DNA from: Pseudomonadota bacterium
Lineage (GTDB): Bacteria; Pseudomonadota; Gammaproteobacteria; Competibacterales; Competibacteraceae
Assembly (NCBI GenBank): GCA_018240295.1
Contig: JAFEGB010000348.1
Span: 1 to 33,528 of the forward strand
Direction: 5' to 3'
Length of the DNA stretch: 33,528 bases
Below the pieces are notes generated by a model. That model had not been told where the DNA came from and made no database searches. It saw only the letters and a program-made list of their open reading frames with translations. The translations under genes were made by a program, and so were the position numbers. Positions 23,801-31,556 of the stretch are shown one piece after another; positions within the stretch are counted from its first letter, which is position 1; each line of letters starts with the position of its first letter.

Positions 23801-23921
23801 GCAGCGTGCTGCGAAAGTCCGTGTAAGCCTGATACAGCATCACCGCCAGCGTCAGCAGCAGCAGGGGCAACAGCATCCGGATCAGGAACAGCAGGCGGGA
23901 GGCTTCGCTCTCACGCATCAT
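20811..23921 (-). CDS. Membrane-anchored PAS-GGDEF-EAL c-di-GMP phosphodiesterase
   Basis: About 1036 residues. A transmembrane helix (LLFLIRMLLPLLLLTLAVML) is followed by a periplasmic region of about 250 residues, a second helix (LLLIGGVLTLTLAATAALL, near 290), a GAF-like region, a PAS domain (about 455-575), GGDEF and EAL. The GGDEF loop reads IAGDEF, with Ala for the first Gly, so cyclase activity is doubtful. The EAL domain is intact: EALMRW, NLSARQF, EITES, DDFGTGYSSLSYLK and EGVE. It is therefore probably a phosphodiesterase that hydrolyses c-di-GMP in response to an extracytoplasmic signal. The start could be GTG 23933, ATG 23921 or ATG 23918; all lie inside the end of a small upstream reading frame. 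The 3' end overlaps pirin by 49 bp on the opposite strand. Confidence 0.9.
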   Translation of the reverse strand: MMRESEASRLLFLIRMLLPLLLLTLAVMLYQAYTDFRSTLLDRAGQQMRIDAVAGASQFAELLREYRESLKWLAVRSARLDATDTPPDMLAALLDHYRFIHAGTVVAIERRAADARLDAHAGLSLPPPAQDDTAAALLLQLAGRTVLVLTEPLTSAAGETARLRLALDLTTLASRALGALTKRDDVEGWLFDAEGRVLWQAHPAGAVPAAAASSPTADDFGVLRERLRRETAGSGLFRLQVWRDAQAHARDQLVGFAALPAEAGGLVLASAVEYRRIAAPLDQFALQLLLIGGVLTLTLAATAALLQRFRASAGRRQQRLDRLQALIGRVDQAMFDCEDPDRLHDSLARTLAEPVPGVQTALATRAADLADPLARERAQQVLSGGAARWDENRDGSVDALLPVSAPDGQPVAVLWFRQLGTPPPDAASRRLITRIAQDISHALVRMEDRSRRNAAETDLRLVASVFENIREAAVITDADNRILRVNPAFTTITGYQPSEVIGQTPALLASGRHGREFYTAMWRSLQDTGSWSGEICNRRKDGCEYLEWLSISVVRDAAGVIMHHVAVFADLSEHTAMRARIDWLASHDALTGLPNRASFIAALPGLLQRMAPGHCCAVLNLDLRRFQRLNETLGRSGGDRVLQALAERLNALAARPACLLARIAGDEFALAATGLPDEQAAGRFVAGLHTRLAEPLPVLPEPVSVSVDIGYALAPRDGRDGETLLRHAVAAARQARVSGEGWFGFDPQLGQRMQRRALLERSLRTAISGGELSLVYQPQIALADERVIGVEALMRWNHPRLGAVSPAEFIPIAEETGLIRTLGAWALDTACHEAAGWQRHCPRPPRVAVNLSARQFTDPGLITGITHALHSSGLPPAQLEIEITESLLMDNPARTVGVLMALRRTGVGVAIDDFGTGYSSLSYLKTFPLDRLKIDRAFVRDLPDNSDSAAIVQAIIALAHTLGLSVIAEGVEDEAQLEFLLGQDCDEVQGYLFAPPRAPAELHALLARGTTHPPSAGRRQAQSKGCGETVSNEPRA

Positions 23922-24042
23922 CGCCGCCCGCACGTGGCGGAGCGGCGCCGGCGACGGCGCTCGCGACGGCGGCCGGGGCGGGGCCGGGCAGTCGCACGCA
24001 GATCAGGGCAGAAGGAGGGGAGTGCAGCTTGCGCTCGCTCAT
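23911..24042 (-). CDS. Possible 43-residue small protein ahead of the GGDEF/EAL gene
   Basis: Starts MSERKLHSPPSALICV and ends in an Ala/Pro-rich stretch GAAPPRAGGDDA. ATG 24042 has a good ribosome site, AAGAGG, nine bases upstream, better than any before the GGDEF/EAL gene. Its stop TGA lies a few bases past the two candidate ATG starts of that gene, so ribosomes ending here could restart there. No family is recognised. A minus-strand TATGAT (24130-24125) may be the -10 for this transcript. It could be a leader peptide, a small protein, or simply an untranslated leader. Confidence 0.42.
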   Translation of the reverse strand: MSERKLHSPPSALICVRLPGPAPAAVASAVAGAAPPRAGGDDA

Positions 24043-24352
24043 CGTGGTGTCCTCTTTTTGATCAGCGCGATGGAGCCTGCAACGGTCGCGGATACCCGCC
24101 GGCGACCGCAGCCCGGAGGCTGCAATCATAATGCGGCAGGTCTGCACCGTAGCGGTAGATGGACAAGCGCAAGGCCGGTTTCATGGGTATCGAAACCATG
24201 TTCCGCTGCTGGACAACTGGCGGTAATGCTGGCTCTGGCAGGAATTGCGCTGTGCATCCGCGGCCGCTCCTGCTATGCAATGTCAAGCAAACTTGACAAC
24301 AATCGAGGTCAATGGAAACGATGCTTACCTTTTCGATCCCATCGGCGGTCCG
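24043..24352. other. Divergent intergenic region
   Basis: Holds the leaders of the leftward small protein/GGDEF-EAL genes and of the rightward uracil-DNA glycosylase. TTGACA (24293-24298) on the plus strand is a good -35, but the best -10 at 18 bp (AACGAT) is poor. Nothing else is recognised. Confidence 0.4.
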
Positions 24353-25075
24353 ATGAGTGCAGCCGATCTGATGGCGGCGGCGCAAGGCTTGTCGGCGGCC
24401 CTGGCGCCGCTGCATTTCCGGGCGCCCGTGACCCATGTCTACAACCCGCTCGGCTATGCTGGTTTGGCATATGAGCAATACCTGCAACGCTGGGGAGACG
24501 GTCGCCGGCGCGTGCTGTTCCTCGGCATGAATCCGGGACCCTTCGGCATGGTCCAGACCGGCGTGCCGTTCGGTGAAATCCACGCCGTGCGCGACTGGCT
24601 GGGCATCGACGCCCCGATCGGTCGCCCCGCCGTCGAGCATCCGAAGCGGCCGGTCGAAGGCTGGGCCTGCCGGCGTTCGGAGGTCAGCGGCCGGCGGCTG
24701 TGGGGCTTGTTCGCCGGGCGTTTCGGCACGCCGCAGGCCTTCTTCACCGGACATTTCGTGCTGAACTGGTGCCCGCTGGCCTTTCTTGCCGACGGCCGCA
24801 ACCTTACGCCCGACAGGCTGCCGTCCGATGAATTCGCGCCGCTGGCAGCGGCCTGCGACCGGCACCTGCGGGAAGCCTGTGCCGCGCTCGAACCCGAATG
24901 GCTGATCGGCGTCGGCCGCTTTGCACGCCTGCGCGCGCAGCAGGCGCTCACCGGGCCTGCTGCGCCGCGCATCGGCGAGATCCTGCATCCGAGCCCGGCC
25001 AGCCCGGCGGCCAATCGTGGCTGGGCGGCGGCGGCGAGTGCACAGCTGCAGGAACTCGGGGTCTGGGGCGCCTGA
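24353..25075 (+). CDS. Uracil-DNA glycosylase, SMUG1 type
   Basis: A 240-residue base-excision repair enzyme that removes uracil and oxidised pyrimidines from DNA. The signature motif 1 is GMNPGPFGMVQTGVPFGEI (about 58-76); motif 2 HPSPASPAANRGW (about 211-223) carries the catalytic/intercalating His. A central RRLWGLFAGRFGTPQAFF and FVLNWCPLAFL complete the SMUG1 pattern. The homology begins near LSAALAPLHFRAPVTHVYNPL, so ATG 24353 fits. An in-frame open stretch back to 24245 adds residues not typical of the family. No strong ribosome site is seen. It lies alone between two c-di-GMP genes with no obvious link to them. Confidence 0.88.
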   Translation: MSAADLMAAAQGLSAALAPLHFRAPVTHVYNPLGYAGLAYEQYLQRWGDGRRRVLFLGMNPGPFGMVQTGVPFGEIHAVRDWLGIDAPIGRPAVEHPKRPVEGWACRRSEVSGRRLWGLFAGRFGTPQAFFTGHFVLNWCPLAFLADGRNLTPDRLPSDEFAPLAAACDRHLREACAALEPEWLIGVGRFARLRAQQALTGPAAPRIGEILHPSPASPAANRGWAAAASAQLQELGVWGA

Positions 25076-25149
25076 TCAGGCGTTGTCAGCGTTTCACGAT
25101 GCGCAGTGCCATGGCAGGACTATGCTGCGCTGACCGTGCATGCCGGTGA

Positions 25150-26685
25150 ATGTCCCAGCCGATGATGAGCGCCACCTCCGAGCTGCCGAGCAATGTCGTC
25201 GCAGAAGCCCGCCTGCCGGCGGTGCTGCTGGCGATCGTGCTGGGCTGGGCAGCGCTGATCGGGGCGCTCGCGTATTTCACCGAGCGCGACATCGCCGGAG
25301 ACCGGGCGCAGACCCTGGAAACCGCTGCGCAGCGCGCCGAAACCCTGCTGCCGCTGTTCGGCAACAGCGTGCAGCGCGCGCTCGACGATACCCGGCTGCT
25401 GCTGTCGGCGCTGGAACTGGCGCTGGAGTCCAACGGCGGCGATGGCGCGGCCCGCGACCTGCTGCAGCGCTTCGGCGCACCGCAGGACGGCATGCGCCAG
25501 CGCATCAGCATCGCCGATGCCCGTGGCCGCCTGATCGCCTCGACCGCCGACCTGCCGGCCGCCAGCCTTTCAGTGGCCGATCGCGATTACTTCCAGCGGC
25601 TGGCGGCCCCGGATGCGCCGGGCTGGATCCTCGGCAAGCCGGTCATCAGTCATGTCACCGACGACTGGACCATTCCGCTTGCCGTGCGTCGCGTTGCCGC
25701 CGATGGCCGTTTTACCGGCGCGCTGATCACCGCCATCGATCCGCAGTGGCTGCTGACGATGGCCGGCTCGATGGACCTCGGCCGCACCGGCACGGTCGGC
25801 GTCGTCGATTTCGATGGCACGGTCTACCTGCGCCGCGACATCGACCTGCACCATGCCGGGGCCGCCAGCACGATCGGCACCACCAATCCGAGGCTGATCG
25901 TGCTCGAACCGGCGCGCACCGCCCCGTCCGGGCGCTTCAGCGGCACCTCGGCGCTCGACGGCCTGCGCCGGCTCGGCTCCTACCGCGTGCTGCCGCAGTA
26001 CGGGCTGATCGTCGCCTACGGTCTCGGCGAGGACGAGGTGCTGACCCAGCACATGCGCCGCGCCGGTGCCGAGCGCCGGCTGGCGCTGCTCTCCGGCGTG
26101 CTGCTGACCGCGATCGCCGGCGGACTGTTCCTGTGGCGGCTGCGGGACTGGCGCCAGGCGCGGCAGCTGCTGGCGGCCTGGCGCCAGGCGCACACCGCCG
26201 CGCGCACCGACGTGCTGACCGGCCTCGGCAACCGCCGCGGCTACGAGGAACACATCGGGGCGCTGCTCGCGAGCCGTCCGCCGATGCCGTCGAGCCTGCT
26301 GTACATCGACTGCGACGACTTCAAGCGCATCAATGACAGCGCCGGCCACGAGGCCGGCGATGCCGTGCTGTGCGCACTCGCCGCCAGCTTCAGCGACAGC
26401 GTGCGCGCCAGCGATTACGTCGCGCGCCTCGGCGGCGACGAGTTCGTCGTGCTGCTCGCCAATGCCGGCGAGGTGGCGGCCGCGGCGATCGCCGGCAAGC
26501 TCAAGAGCCGCGCCGAGGCTGCCGTCGCCGCCATCGGGCTGCCGGTGACGCTCAGCATCGGCCAGATCACCTTCCGCCGGGTCCACGACGCCGCGGCGCT
26601 GACCCGCGAGGTCGATGCCGCGATGTACAGCGCCAAACGCGAGGGCAAGAACCGCATCGTGCGCGTGACTTCGATCGGCACCTGA
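25150..26685 (+). CDS. Membrane diguanylate cyclase with periplasmic sensor (dCACHE-GGDEF)
   Basis: A 511-residue sensor that makes c-di-GMP. A first helix (LPAVLLAIVLGWAALIGALAYF, about 22-43) and a second (LALLSGVLLTAIAGGLFLW, about 310-330) flank an extracytoplasmic domain of about 265 residues with Cache features (SVADRDYFQRL, GWILGKPVISHVTDDWTIPLAVR). The cytoplasmic GGDEF domain (about 350-505) is intact: DVLTGLGNRRGYEE, YIDCDDFKRINDSAGHEAGD and RLGGDEFVVLL, with no inhibitory RxxD visible in the usual place. ATG 25150 is taken; a nearby ATG at 25162 is possible. Paired with the phosphodiesterase on the other side of the glycosylase gene, it could supply opposing c-di-GMP activity. Confidence 0.92.
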   Translation: MSQPMMSATSELPSNVVAEARLPAVLLAIVLGWAALIGALAYFTERDIAGDRAQTLETAAQRAETLLPLFGNSVQRALDDTRLLLSALELALESNGGDGAARDLLQRFGAPQDGMRQRISIADARGRLIASTADLPAASLSVADRDYFQRLAAPDAPGWILGKPVISHVTDDWTIPLAVRRVAADGRFTGALITAIDPQWLLTMAGSMDLGRTGTVGVVDFDGTVYLRRDIDLHHAGAASTIGTTNPRLIVLEPARTAPSGRFSGTSALDGLRRLGSYRVLPQYGLIVAYGLGEDEVLTQHMRRAGAERRLALLSGVLLTAIAGGLFLWRLRDWRQARQLLAAWRQAHTAARTDVLTGLGNRRGYEEHIGALLASRPPMPSSLLYIDCDDFKRINDSAGHEAGDAVLCALAASFSDSVRASDYVARLGGDEFVVLLANAGEVAAAAIAGKLKSRAEAAVAAIGLPVTLSIGQITFRRVHDAAALTREVDAAMYSAKREGKNRIVRVTSIGT

Positions 26686-26766
26686 GCCGCGCCGGCGCGA
26701 TCCGGTCGCGGTCCAGCGGTTAAGCTGCGCGCCGCCCGGCCGCTGCCGGTCCGCGGAAGCCCGTGC

Positions 26767-27909
26767 ATGACGACGTACCCGATGCCGAACCGAAATCTCC
26801 CGGCCCGCCCGGCGCCCTGGCTGCTGCTGGTGCTCTGCCTGCTGGGCGGTCTCGGCGCCTGCGGCGAACGCCGCGCCGAACCGGCCGCGGCGGCCGCAAC
26901 GGCGGCAGCCCCGATCCAGGTCGGACCCGAGAACCTGTGGACGGTCGTGCGCGCCCGCGTGCAGTCCGGACCGCTGCTCACCGGCACGCTGCGCCCGGAG
27001 CGGCGCGCCGAGGTGCGCGCCGAGATCGGCGGCACGCTGCGCGAGGTCAGCTTCGAGCCGGGTCAGGCGGTGGCGGCCGGGGCCGTGCTGGCGCGGCTCG
27101 ATGAACGCGCCGTGCGCGATGCCCGCGATTCGGCGCTCTCGGCGGTCGGCTCGGCCGAGCGCGCGGCGCTGCTGTCGCGGCGCAACGCCGAGCGCGGCGA
27201 CGAGCTGCTGCGCACCGGCGCCTGGACGCGCCGCCAGCAGGAGGATGCCTGGGCGGCGTCGATCACCGCCGATGCCACGCTCGCCGATGCCCGCGCGCGG
27301 CTGGCCGCAGCCGACAAGCAGCTCGCATACACCGTCGTGCATGCGCCGATGGCCGGGCGCGTCGCCGAGCGGCCGGTCGCGGCCGGCGACGTGGTGCCGG
27401 CCGGTGCGACGCTGTACGTGCTGGTCGATCCGGCCAGCATGCGCCTCGAAGCCGCGGTGCCGGCCGCCGAGCTGCCGCGCGTGCAGGCCGGCGCGGCCGT
27501 GGAGTTCACGGTGCGCGGCTATCCGGACCGGCGCTTTCGCGGCACGATCGAGCGCATCAATCCGATGGCCGACCCGGTCACCCGGCAGGTGACGCTGTAC
27601 GTGGCGCTGCCGAACGCCGACGGCGCGCTGCTCGGCGGCCTGTACGCCGAAGGCCGCGTCGCCGCCGACGTGCGCGAGGCGCCGGTGCTGCCGATCGATG
27701 CGGTGCCGGCCGGGGCCGCGCAGGCGAGTCTCTGGCGCGTGCGCGAGGGCCGGCTCGAAAGTGTCACGGTCGAAACCGGGCTGCGCGACGCCGAGGCCGG
27801 ATACGTCGAGATCCGCTCCGGGCTCGAGGTCGGCGACCGCATCCTGCTGCGCCCGGCGCGCACGCTGCAGGCCGGCACGCCGGTCGAGATCCTGCCGGTG
27901 CTGCGCTGA
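26767..27909 (+). CDS. RND efflux periplasmic adaptor lipoprotein
   Basis: A 380-residue membrane-fusion protein linking an RND pump to an outer-membrane channel. The leader ends in the lipobox LGGLGAC, so it is probably lipidated at Cys35. A split lipoyl domain flanks an alpha-helical hairpin (AERAALLSRRNAERGDELLR and later QEDAWAASITADATLADARARLAAADKQ), followed by the beta-barrel (MRLEAAVPAAELPRVQAGAA) and membrane-proximal domain. The second half-lipoyl motif VHAPMAGRVAER is intact. Its stop overlaps or abuts the pump start (TGATG), so both are co-expressed. GGAAG is eight bases before the start. The substrate is not indicated by the sequence, and no outer-membrane factor gene is near. 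Confidence 0.93.
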   Translation: MTTYPMPNRNLPARPAPWLLLVLCLLGGLGACGERRAEPAAAAATAAAPIQVGPENLWTVVRARVQSGPLLTGTLRPERRAEVRAEIGGTLREVSFEPGQAVAAGAVLARLDERAVRDARDSALSAVGSAERAALLSRRNAERGDELLRTGAWTRRQQEDAWAASITADATLADARARLAAADKQLAYTVVHAPMAGRVAERPVAAGDVVPAGATLYVLVDPASMRLEAAVPAAELPRVQAGAAVEFTVRGYPDRRFRGTIERINPMADPVTRQVTLYVALPNADGALLGGLYAEGRVAADVREAPVLPIDAVPAGAAQASLWRVREGRLESVTVETGLRDAEAGYVEIRSGLEVGDRILLRPARTLQAGTPVEILPVLR

Positions 27910-27944
27910 TGGAGGGCAGGGACGGGGCAGGGCAGGGGCGCGGC

Positions 27945-30900
27945 ATGCGCATCTCGGATTTCAGCATCGAGCAGCCGATGGTGACGGTGGTCGCGATGCT
28001 GGCGCTGGTGCTGTTCGGCTTGTTTGCGCTGCTCGCGCTGCACACCGACGAATTCCCGGACATCGAGCAGCCGGTCATCGTCGTCGGCATCCCGTACCCA
28101 GGCGCCTCACCCGAGGGCGTCGAGCGCGAGATCCTGGAGCGCGTCGAGGAATCGATCACCGGCATCGCCGGCATCCACGAGCTGCGTTCGAGCGCGAGCG
28201 ACGGCTATGCGCAGCTGATCGTGTTCTTCGAGTTCGGCAAGAACATGCTCGAAGCCGGGCAGGAGATCCGCGACCGCATCTCGGCGGTGCGCGACCGCCT
28301 GCCCGACGAGATGAAGGAGCCGGTGCTGACCCGGGTCGATCCGGCCGACATCCCGGTGGTGTCGCTGACGCTGGCCTCGGACCGGCTGACGCCGGTCGAG
28401 CTGACCCGGCTCGCCGATCCCGGCATCGTGCGCGAGCTGCGTCAGGTGCCCGGCGTCGCGCAGGTCGATGTTGCCGGCGGCCAGACGCGCGAGCTGAACG
28501 TGCAGCTCGATCCGGCCGCGCTCGCCGAGGCCGGGGTCACGCTCGCCGAACTCGTGCAGGCGCTGAACGCGCAGAACCTCGCCGCGCCGGTCGGGCGCCT
28601 GACGCACGGGGCCGGCGAGCAGACGCTGCGCCTGCGCGGCCGGCTCGACGGCCCGGAGGCCTTCGCGCAGCTCGTGGTCGCGCGCCGCGGCGAGCGCGTG
28701 ATCCGGCTCGGGCAGCTCGCGCACGTCAGCGACGGCGCCGAGGAGGCGCGTTCGCTCGCCTTCTACGACGGCCGCCCCGCGATCGGCATCGGCGTGCTGA
28801 AATCGCGCGGCGCCAGCACGACGGCGGTCAGCGCCGCGCTGCGCGCGCAGGTCGCGCAGGTGCAGGCGACGCTGCCGGCCGGCGTGGAGCTGCGCATCGT
28901 GCAGGACGCCGGCGAGCGCGTCGGCCATTCGGTCGCCAACGTCGGCGAGCACCTCGTGCTCGGCGCGCTGCTGACGGTGCTGACCGTGTTCCTGTTCCTG
29001 AACTCGTGGCGCTCGACCGTCATCACCGGTCTGGCGCTGCCGGTGTCGGTGCTCGCGGCCTTCGTCGCGGTCTGGGCCTGCGGCTTCACGCTGAACCAGA
29101 TGTCGCTGCTCGGGCTGTCGCTTGCGATCGGCATCCTGATCGATGACGCCATCGTCGTGCGCGAGAACATCGTGCGCCATGTGCACCTGGGCCGTTCGCA
29201 CCTCGATGCCGCGCGCGCCGGCACCGCCGAGATCGGGCTGGCGGTGACCGCGACCACGTTTTCCATCGTCGCGGTGTTCGTGCCGGTGGCGTTCATGTCC
29301 GGCGTCGCCGGACAGTGGTTCAAGCCCTTCGCGCTGACCATCGCCTGCGCGGTGCTGGTGTCGCTGTTCGTGTCGTTCTCGCTCGATCCGATGCTGTCGG
29401 CCTACTGGCCCGATCCGCAGCCCGACGCGCAGCGGCGCGGCTGGCTGACGCGCGCGCTCGATCGCTTCAACGCCGGCTTCGACCGGCTGACCGGACGCTA
29501 CGTGCGCGTGATCGGCTGGGCGCTCGATCACCGGCTGGTGATGACGGCGCTCGCGCTCGGCAGCTTCTTCGGCGCGCTGTGGCTGCAGGCGCAGTTCGGC
29601 GGTGCGGCCTTCGTGCCGCCGAGCGACCGCAGCGAGCTGCGCATCGTCATCGACACGCCGCCCGGCTCCAGCCTCGAACACACGCGCGTGCTGGCCGAGC
29701 GCGTCGCCGGGCTTGCCCGCGCGCTGCCCGAGGTTCGCTACACCTATACGCGCGCCGGCAGCGCCGGCGATTTCACGGTCGGCGGCGTCGATACCGCGAC
29801 CGTCTACGTGCGCCTGAAACCCAAGTCCGGACGCTCGCGCACGCAGGAGCAGATCGGCAACGCACTGCGCGCGCAGGCGCAGCAGCTCGCCGGCGCCGAG
29901 GTCGCGGTGTTCTCGGGCGGCTTCGGCGGCGCCTACAAGCCGATCCAGCTCAGACTGATCGGCCCGGATGCGCGCGAACTCGCCGAGACCGCCCAGCGCC
30001 TGCTCGCGGCGGCGCGCGAGGTACCGGGCATCGTCGATGCGAACCTCTCGACGCGCGGGCGCAAGCCCGAGTACGAGCTGACGGTCGATCGCGGGCTCGC
30101 CGGTGCGCTCGGCATCACGGTCGCCGACATCGGCCAGGGTCTGCGCGTCGCCTATGCCGGACTCGAAGCCGGCGACTGGATCGACCCGGACGGCGAGACC
30201 CGCGACGTGACCGTGCGCCTCGCTCCCGAGTACCGCGAACTCGCCGCCGGGCTGGCGCGCCTGCCGGTCGCTGCACACGCCGCCGACGGGCGCACCGTGT
30301 CGCTGCCGCTCGGGCAGATCGTCACCGTCACGCCCGGGCTCGGGCCGCGGCGCATCGATCACTTCGACACCGAGCGCGTGATCGTCATCGAGGCCGCGAC
30401 CCAGGGCGTGCCGCTCGCCGAGGCCGTGCGCCGGCTCGACGCGCGGCTGGCGCGTGAGCCGCTGCCGCCGGGCCTGCGGCTGCAGCACGGCGGCGAGGCC
30501 AAAGATCAGGCCGAGGTGTTCGGCAACATCTTCTCGGCGCTCGGCATCGCGCTGCTGCTGATGTACCTGATCCTGGTGCTGCAGTTCGGCAGCTTCCTCG
30601 ATCCGGTGCCGATCATGGCCTCGCTGCCGCTGTCGCTGATCGGCGTGGTGCTGGCGCTGCTCGTGACCGGCGACACGCTGAACATCATGAGCCTGATCGG
30701 CGTGATGCTGCTGATGGGCGTGGTCGCGAAGAACGCGATCCTGCTGATCGACTTCGCCAGGCAGGGCCGCGCGCGCGGGCTGGCGCTGCGCGAGGCGCTG
30801 ATCGAGGCCGGGCGCGTGCGGCTGCGCCCGATCCTGATGACGACCTTCGCGCTGACCGCCGGCATGATCCCGGTCGCGCTCGGCCACGGCGAAGGGGCGG

Positions 30901-31040
30901 ACTTCCGCGCGCCGCTCGGGCGCGCCGTGATCGGCGGCACGCTGACCGCGACGCTGCTGACGCTGCTGGTGATTCCGACCTTCTACGAGCTGACCGACGA
31001 ATGGCGGACGCGGGTGCAGAGCTGGTGCCGGCGACGCTGA
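27945..31040 (+). CDS. RND efflux pump permease (AcrB/HAE1 superfamily)
   Basis: About 1031 residues, typical length, for a proton-driven trimeric exporter in the inner membrane. Twelve membrane helices are expected: one at the N-terminus (MVTVVAMLALVLFGLFALLAL), two loop regions and two sets of helices around residues 340-520 and 870-1020. The proton-relay pair is present in SLAIGILIDDAIVVRENI (Asp-Asp near 400). A second family block, MSLIGVMLLMGVVAKNAILLIDFA, is near the C-terminus. MRISDFSIEQPM at 27945 matches the family start better than ATG 27909, which adds a Gly-rich extension and overlaps the adaptor stop. No heavy-metal signature (DFG) is obvious, so a drug or hydrophobic substrate is favoured, without proof. 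Confidence 0.95.
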   Translation: MRISDFSIEQPMVTVVAMLALVLFGLFALLALHTDEFPDIEQPVIVVGIPYPGASPEGVEREILERVEESITGIAGIHELRSSASDGYAQLIVFFEFGKNMLEAGQEIRDRISAVRDRLPDEMKEPVLTRVDPADIPVVSLTLASDRLTPVELTRLADPGIVRELRQVPGVAQVDVAGGQTRELNVQLDPAALAEAGVTLAELVQALNAQNLAAPVGRLTHGAGEQTLRLRGRLDGPEAFAQLVVARRGERVIRLGQLAHVSDGAEEARSLAFYDGRPAIGIGVLKSRGASTTAVSAALRAQVAQVQATLPAGVELRIVQDAGERVGHSVANVGEHLVLGALLTVLTVFLFLNSWRSTVITGLALPVSVLAAFVAVWACGFTLNQMSLLGLSLAIGILIDDAIVVRENIVRHVHLGRSHLDAARAGTAEIGLAVTATTFSIVAVFVPVAFMSGVAGQWFKPFALTIACAVLVSLFVSFSLDPMLSAYWPDPQPDAQRRGWLTRALDRFNAGFDRLTGRYVRVIGWALDHRLVMTALALGSFFGALWLQAQFGGAAFVPPSDRSELRIVIDTPPGSSLEHTRVLAERVAGLARALPEVRYTYTRAGSAGDFTVGGVDTATVYVRLKPKSGRSRTQEQIGNALRAQAQQLAGAEVAVFSGGFGGAYKPIQLRLIGPDARELAETAQRLLAAAREVPGIVDANLSTRGRKPEYELTVDRGLAGALGITVADIGQGLRVAYAGLEAGDWIDPDGETRDVTVRLAPEYRELAAGLARLPVAAHAADGRTVSLPLGQIVTVTPGLGPRRIDHFDTERVIVIEAATQGVPLAEAVRRLDARLAREPLPPGLRLQHGGEAKDQAEVFGNIFSALGIALLLMYLILVLQFGSFLDPVPIMASLPLSLIGVVLALLVTGDTLNIMSLIGVMLLMGVVAKNAILLIDFARQGRARGLALREALIEAGRVRLRPILMTTFALTAGMIPVALGHGEGADFRAPLGRAVIGGTLTATLLTLLVIPTFYELTDEWRTRVQSWCRRR

Positions 31041-31556
31041 GCCCGAAGCGGCCTGCACGCGCTCGGATGAGCTGATGCGAAGCCGTAGGGGCTTTGGCCG
31101 GCGATGCGCACATTGCATGGCTGCGTTTCAGAAATCGGAGGACTTGCGGGCATCCGGTGCCGCAATGGAGCAACCGGCGCCGGATCGGCAGGTCATGGCC
31201 AGCCGGCCGCGATTGCGCATCGGCCGGATCGTGCGCCGGAAGCCTGCGACGAAATTCGACGGATCAGGCGCTTGACGGTCGTTTCCGGCCGAAATCCGGG
31301 CTTTCCGGGCAAATTCCGGGCTGTGCCGCGCTCCCGGCAGTTTCCTGCTGCAGGGAATTCTTGCGGTGCAGCAGCGTCTGAGCTCGGCGTCGTGCCTGGG
31401 ATCGCTTCGCAGAGCGGTCCCGCAAGCGCATGATCCGGCCTGCCGTGATGGCCGCATAAGATGCCTTATGTCAAATGAAAACCATGTCAATGACCGAGCG
31501 CATCCGGACCGTCTCACGGTAGAATTTTCCATTCCGCCGATCCTCCGGAGCGCAGC
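31041..31556. other. Intergenic region after the pump gene
   Basis: No gene is recognised in these 516 bp. A weak hairpin (AAGCC-N5-GGCTT, 31080-31094) might end the pump transcript. Three CCGGGC units follow one another near 31295-31320. An inverted repeat is at 31455-31470. TAGAAT at 31520-31525 is a likely -10 for the transpeptidase gene, though no -35 is visible at 16-18 bp. Confidence 0.4.
31455..31470. promoter_or_regulatory. Inverted repeat CATAAGATGCCTTATG
   Basis: Six-base arms CATAAG / CTTATG around ATGC, about 50 bp upstream of the TAGAAT that probably drives the transpeptidase gene. Position suits an activator or repressor site; no regulator is implicated. Confidence 0.35.

Noticed and set aside
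31041-31556. Possible small genes after the RND pump
   Set aside because: Short frames on both strands lack ribosome sites and protein-like sequence.
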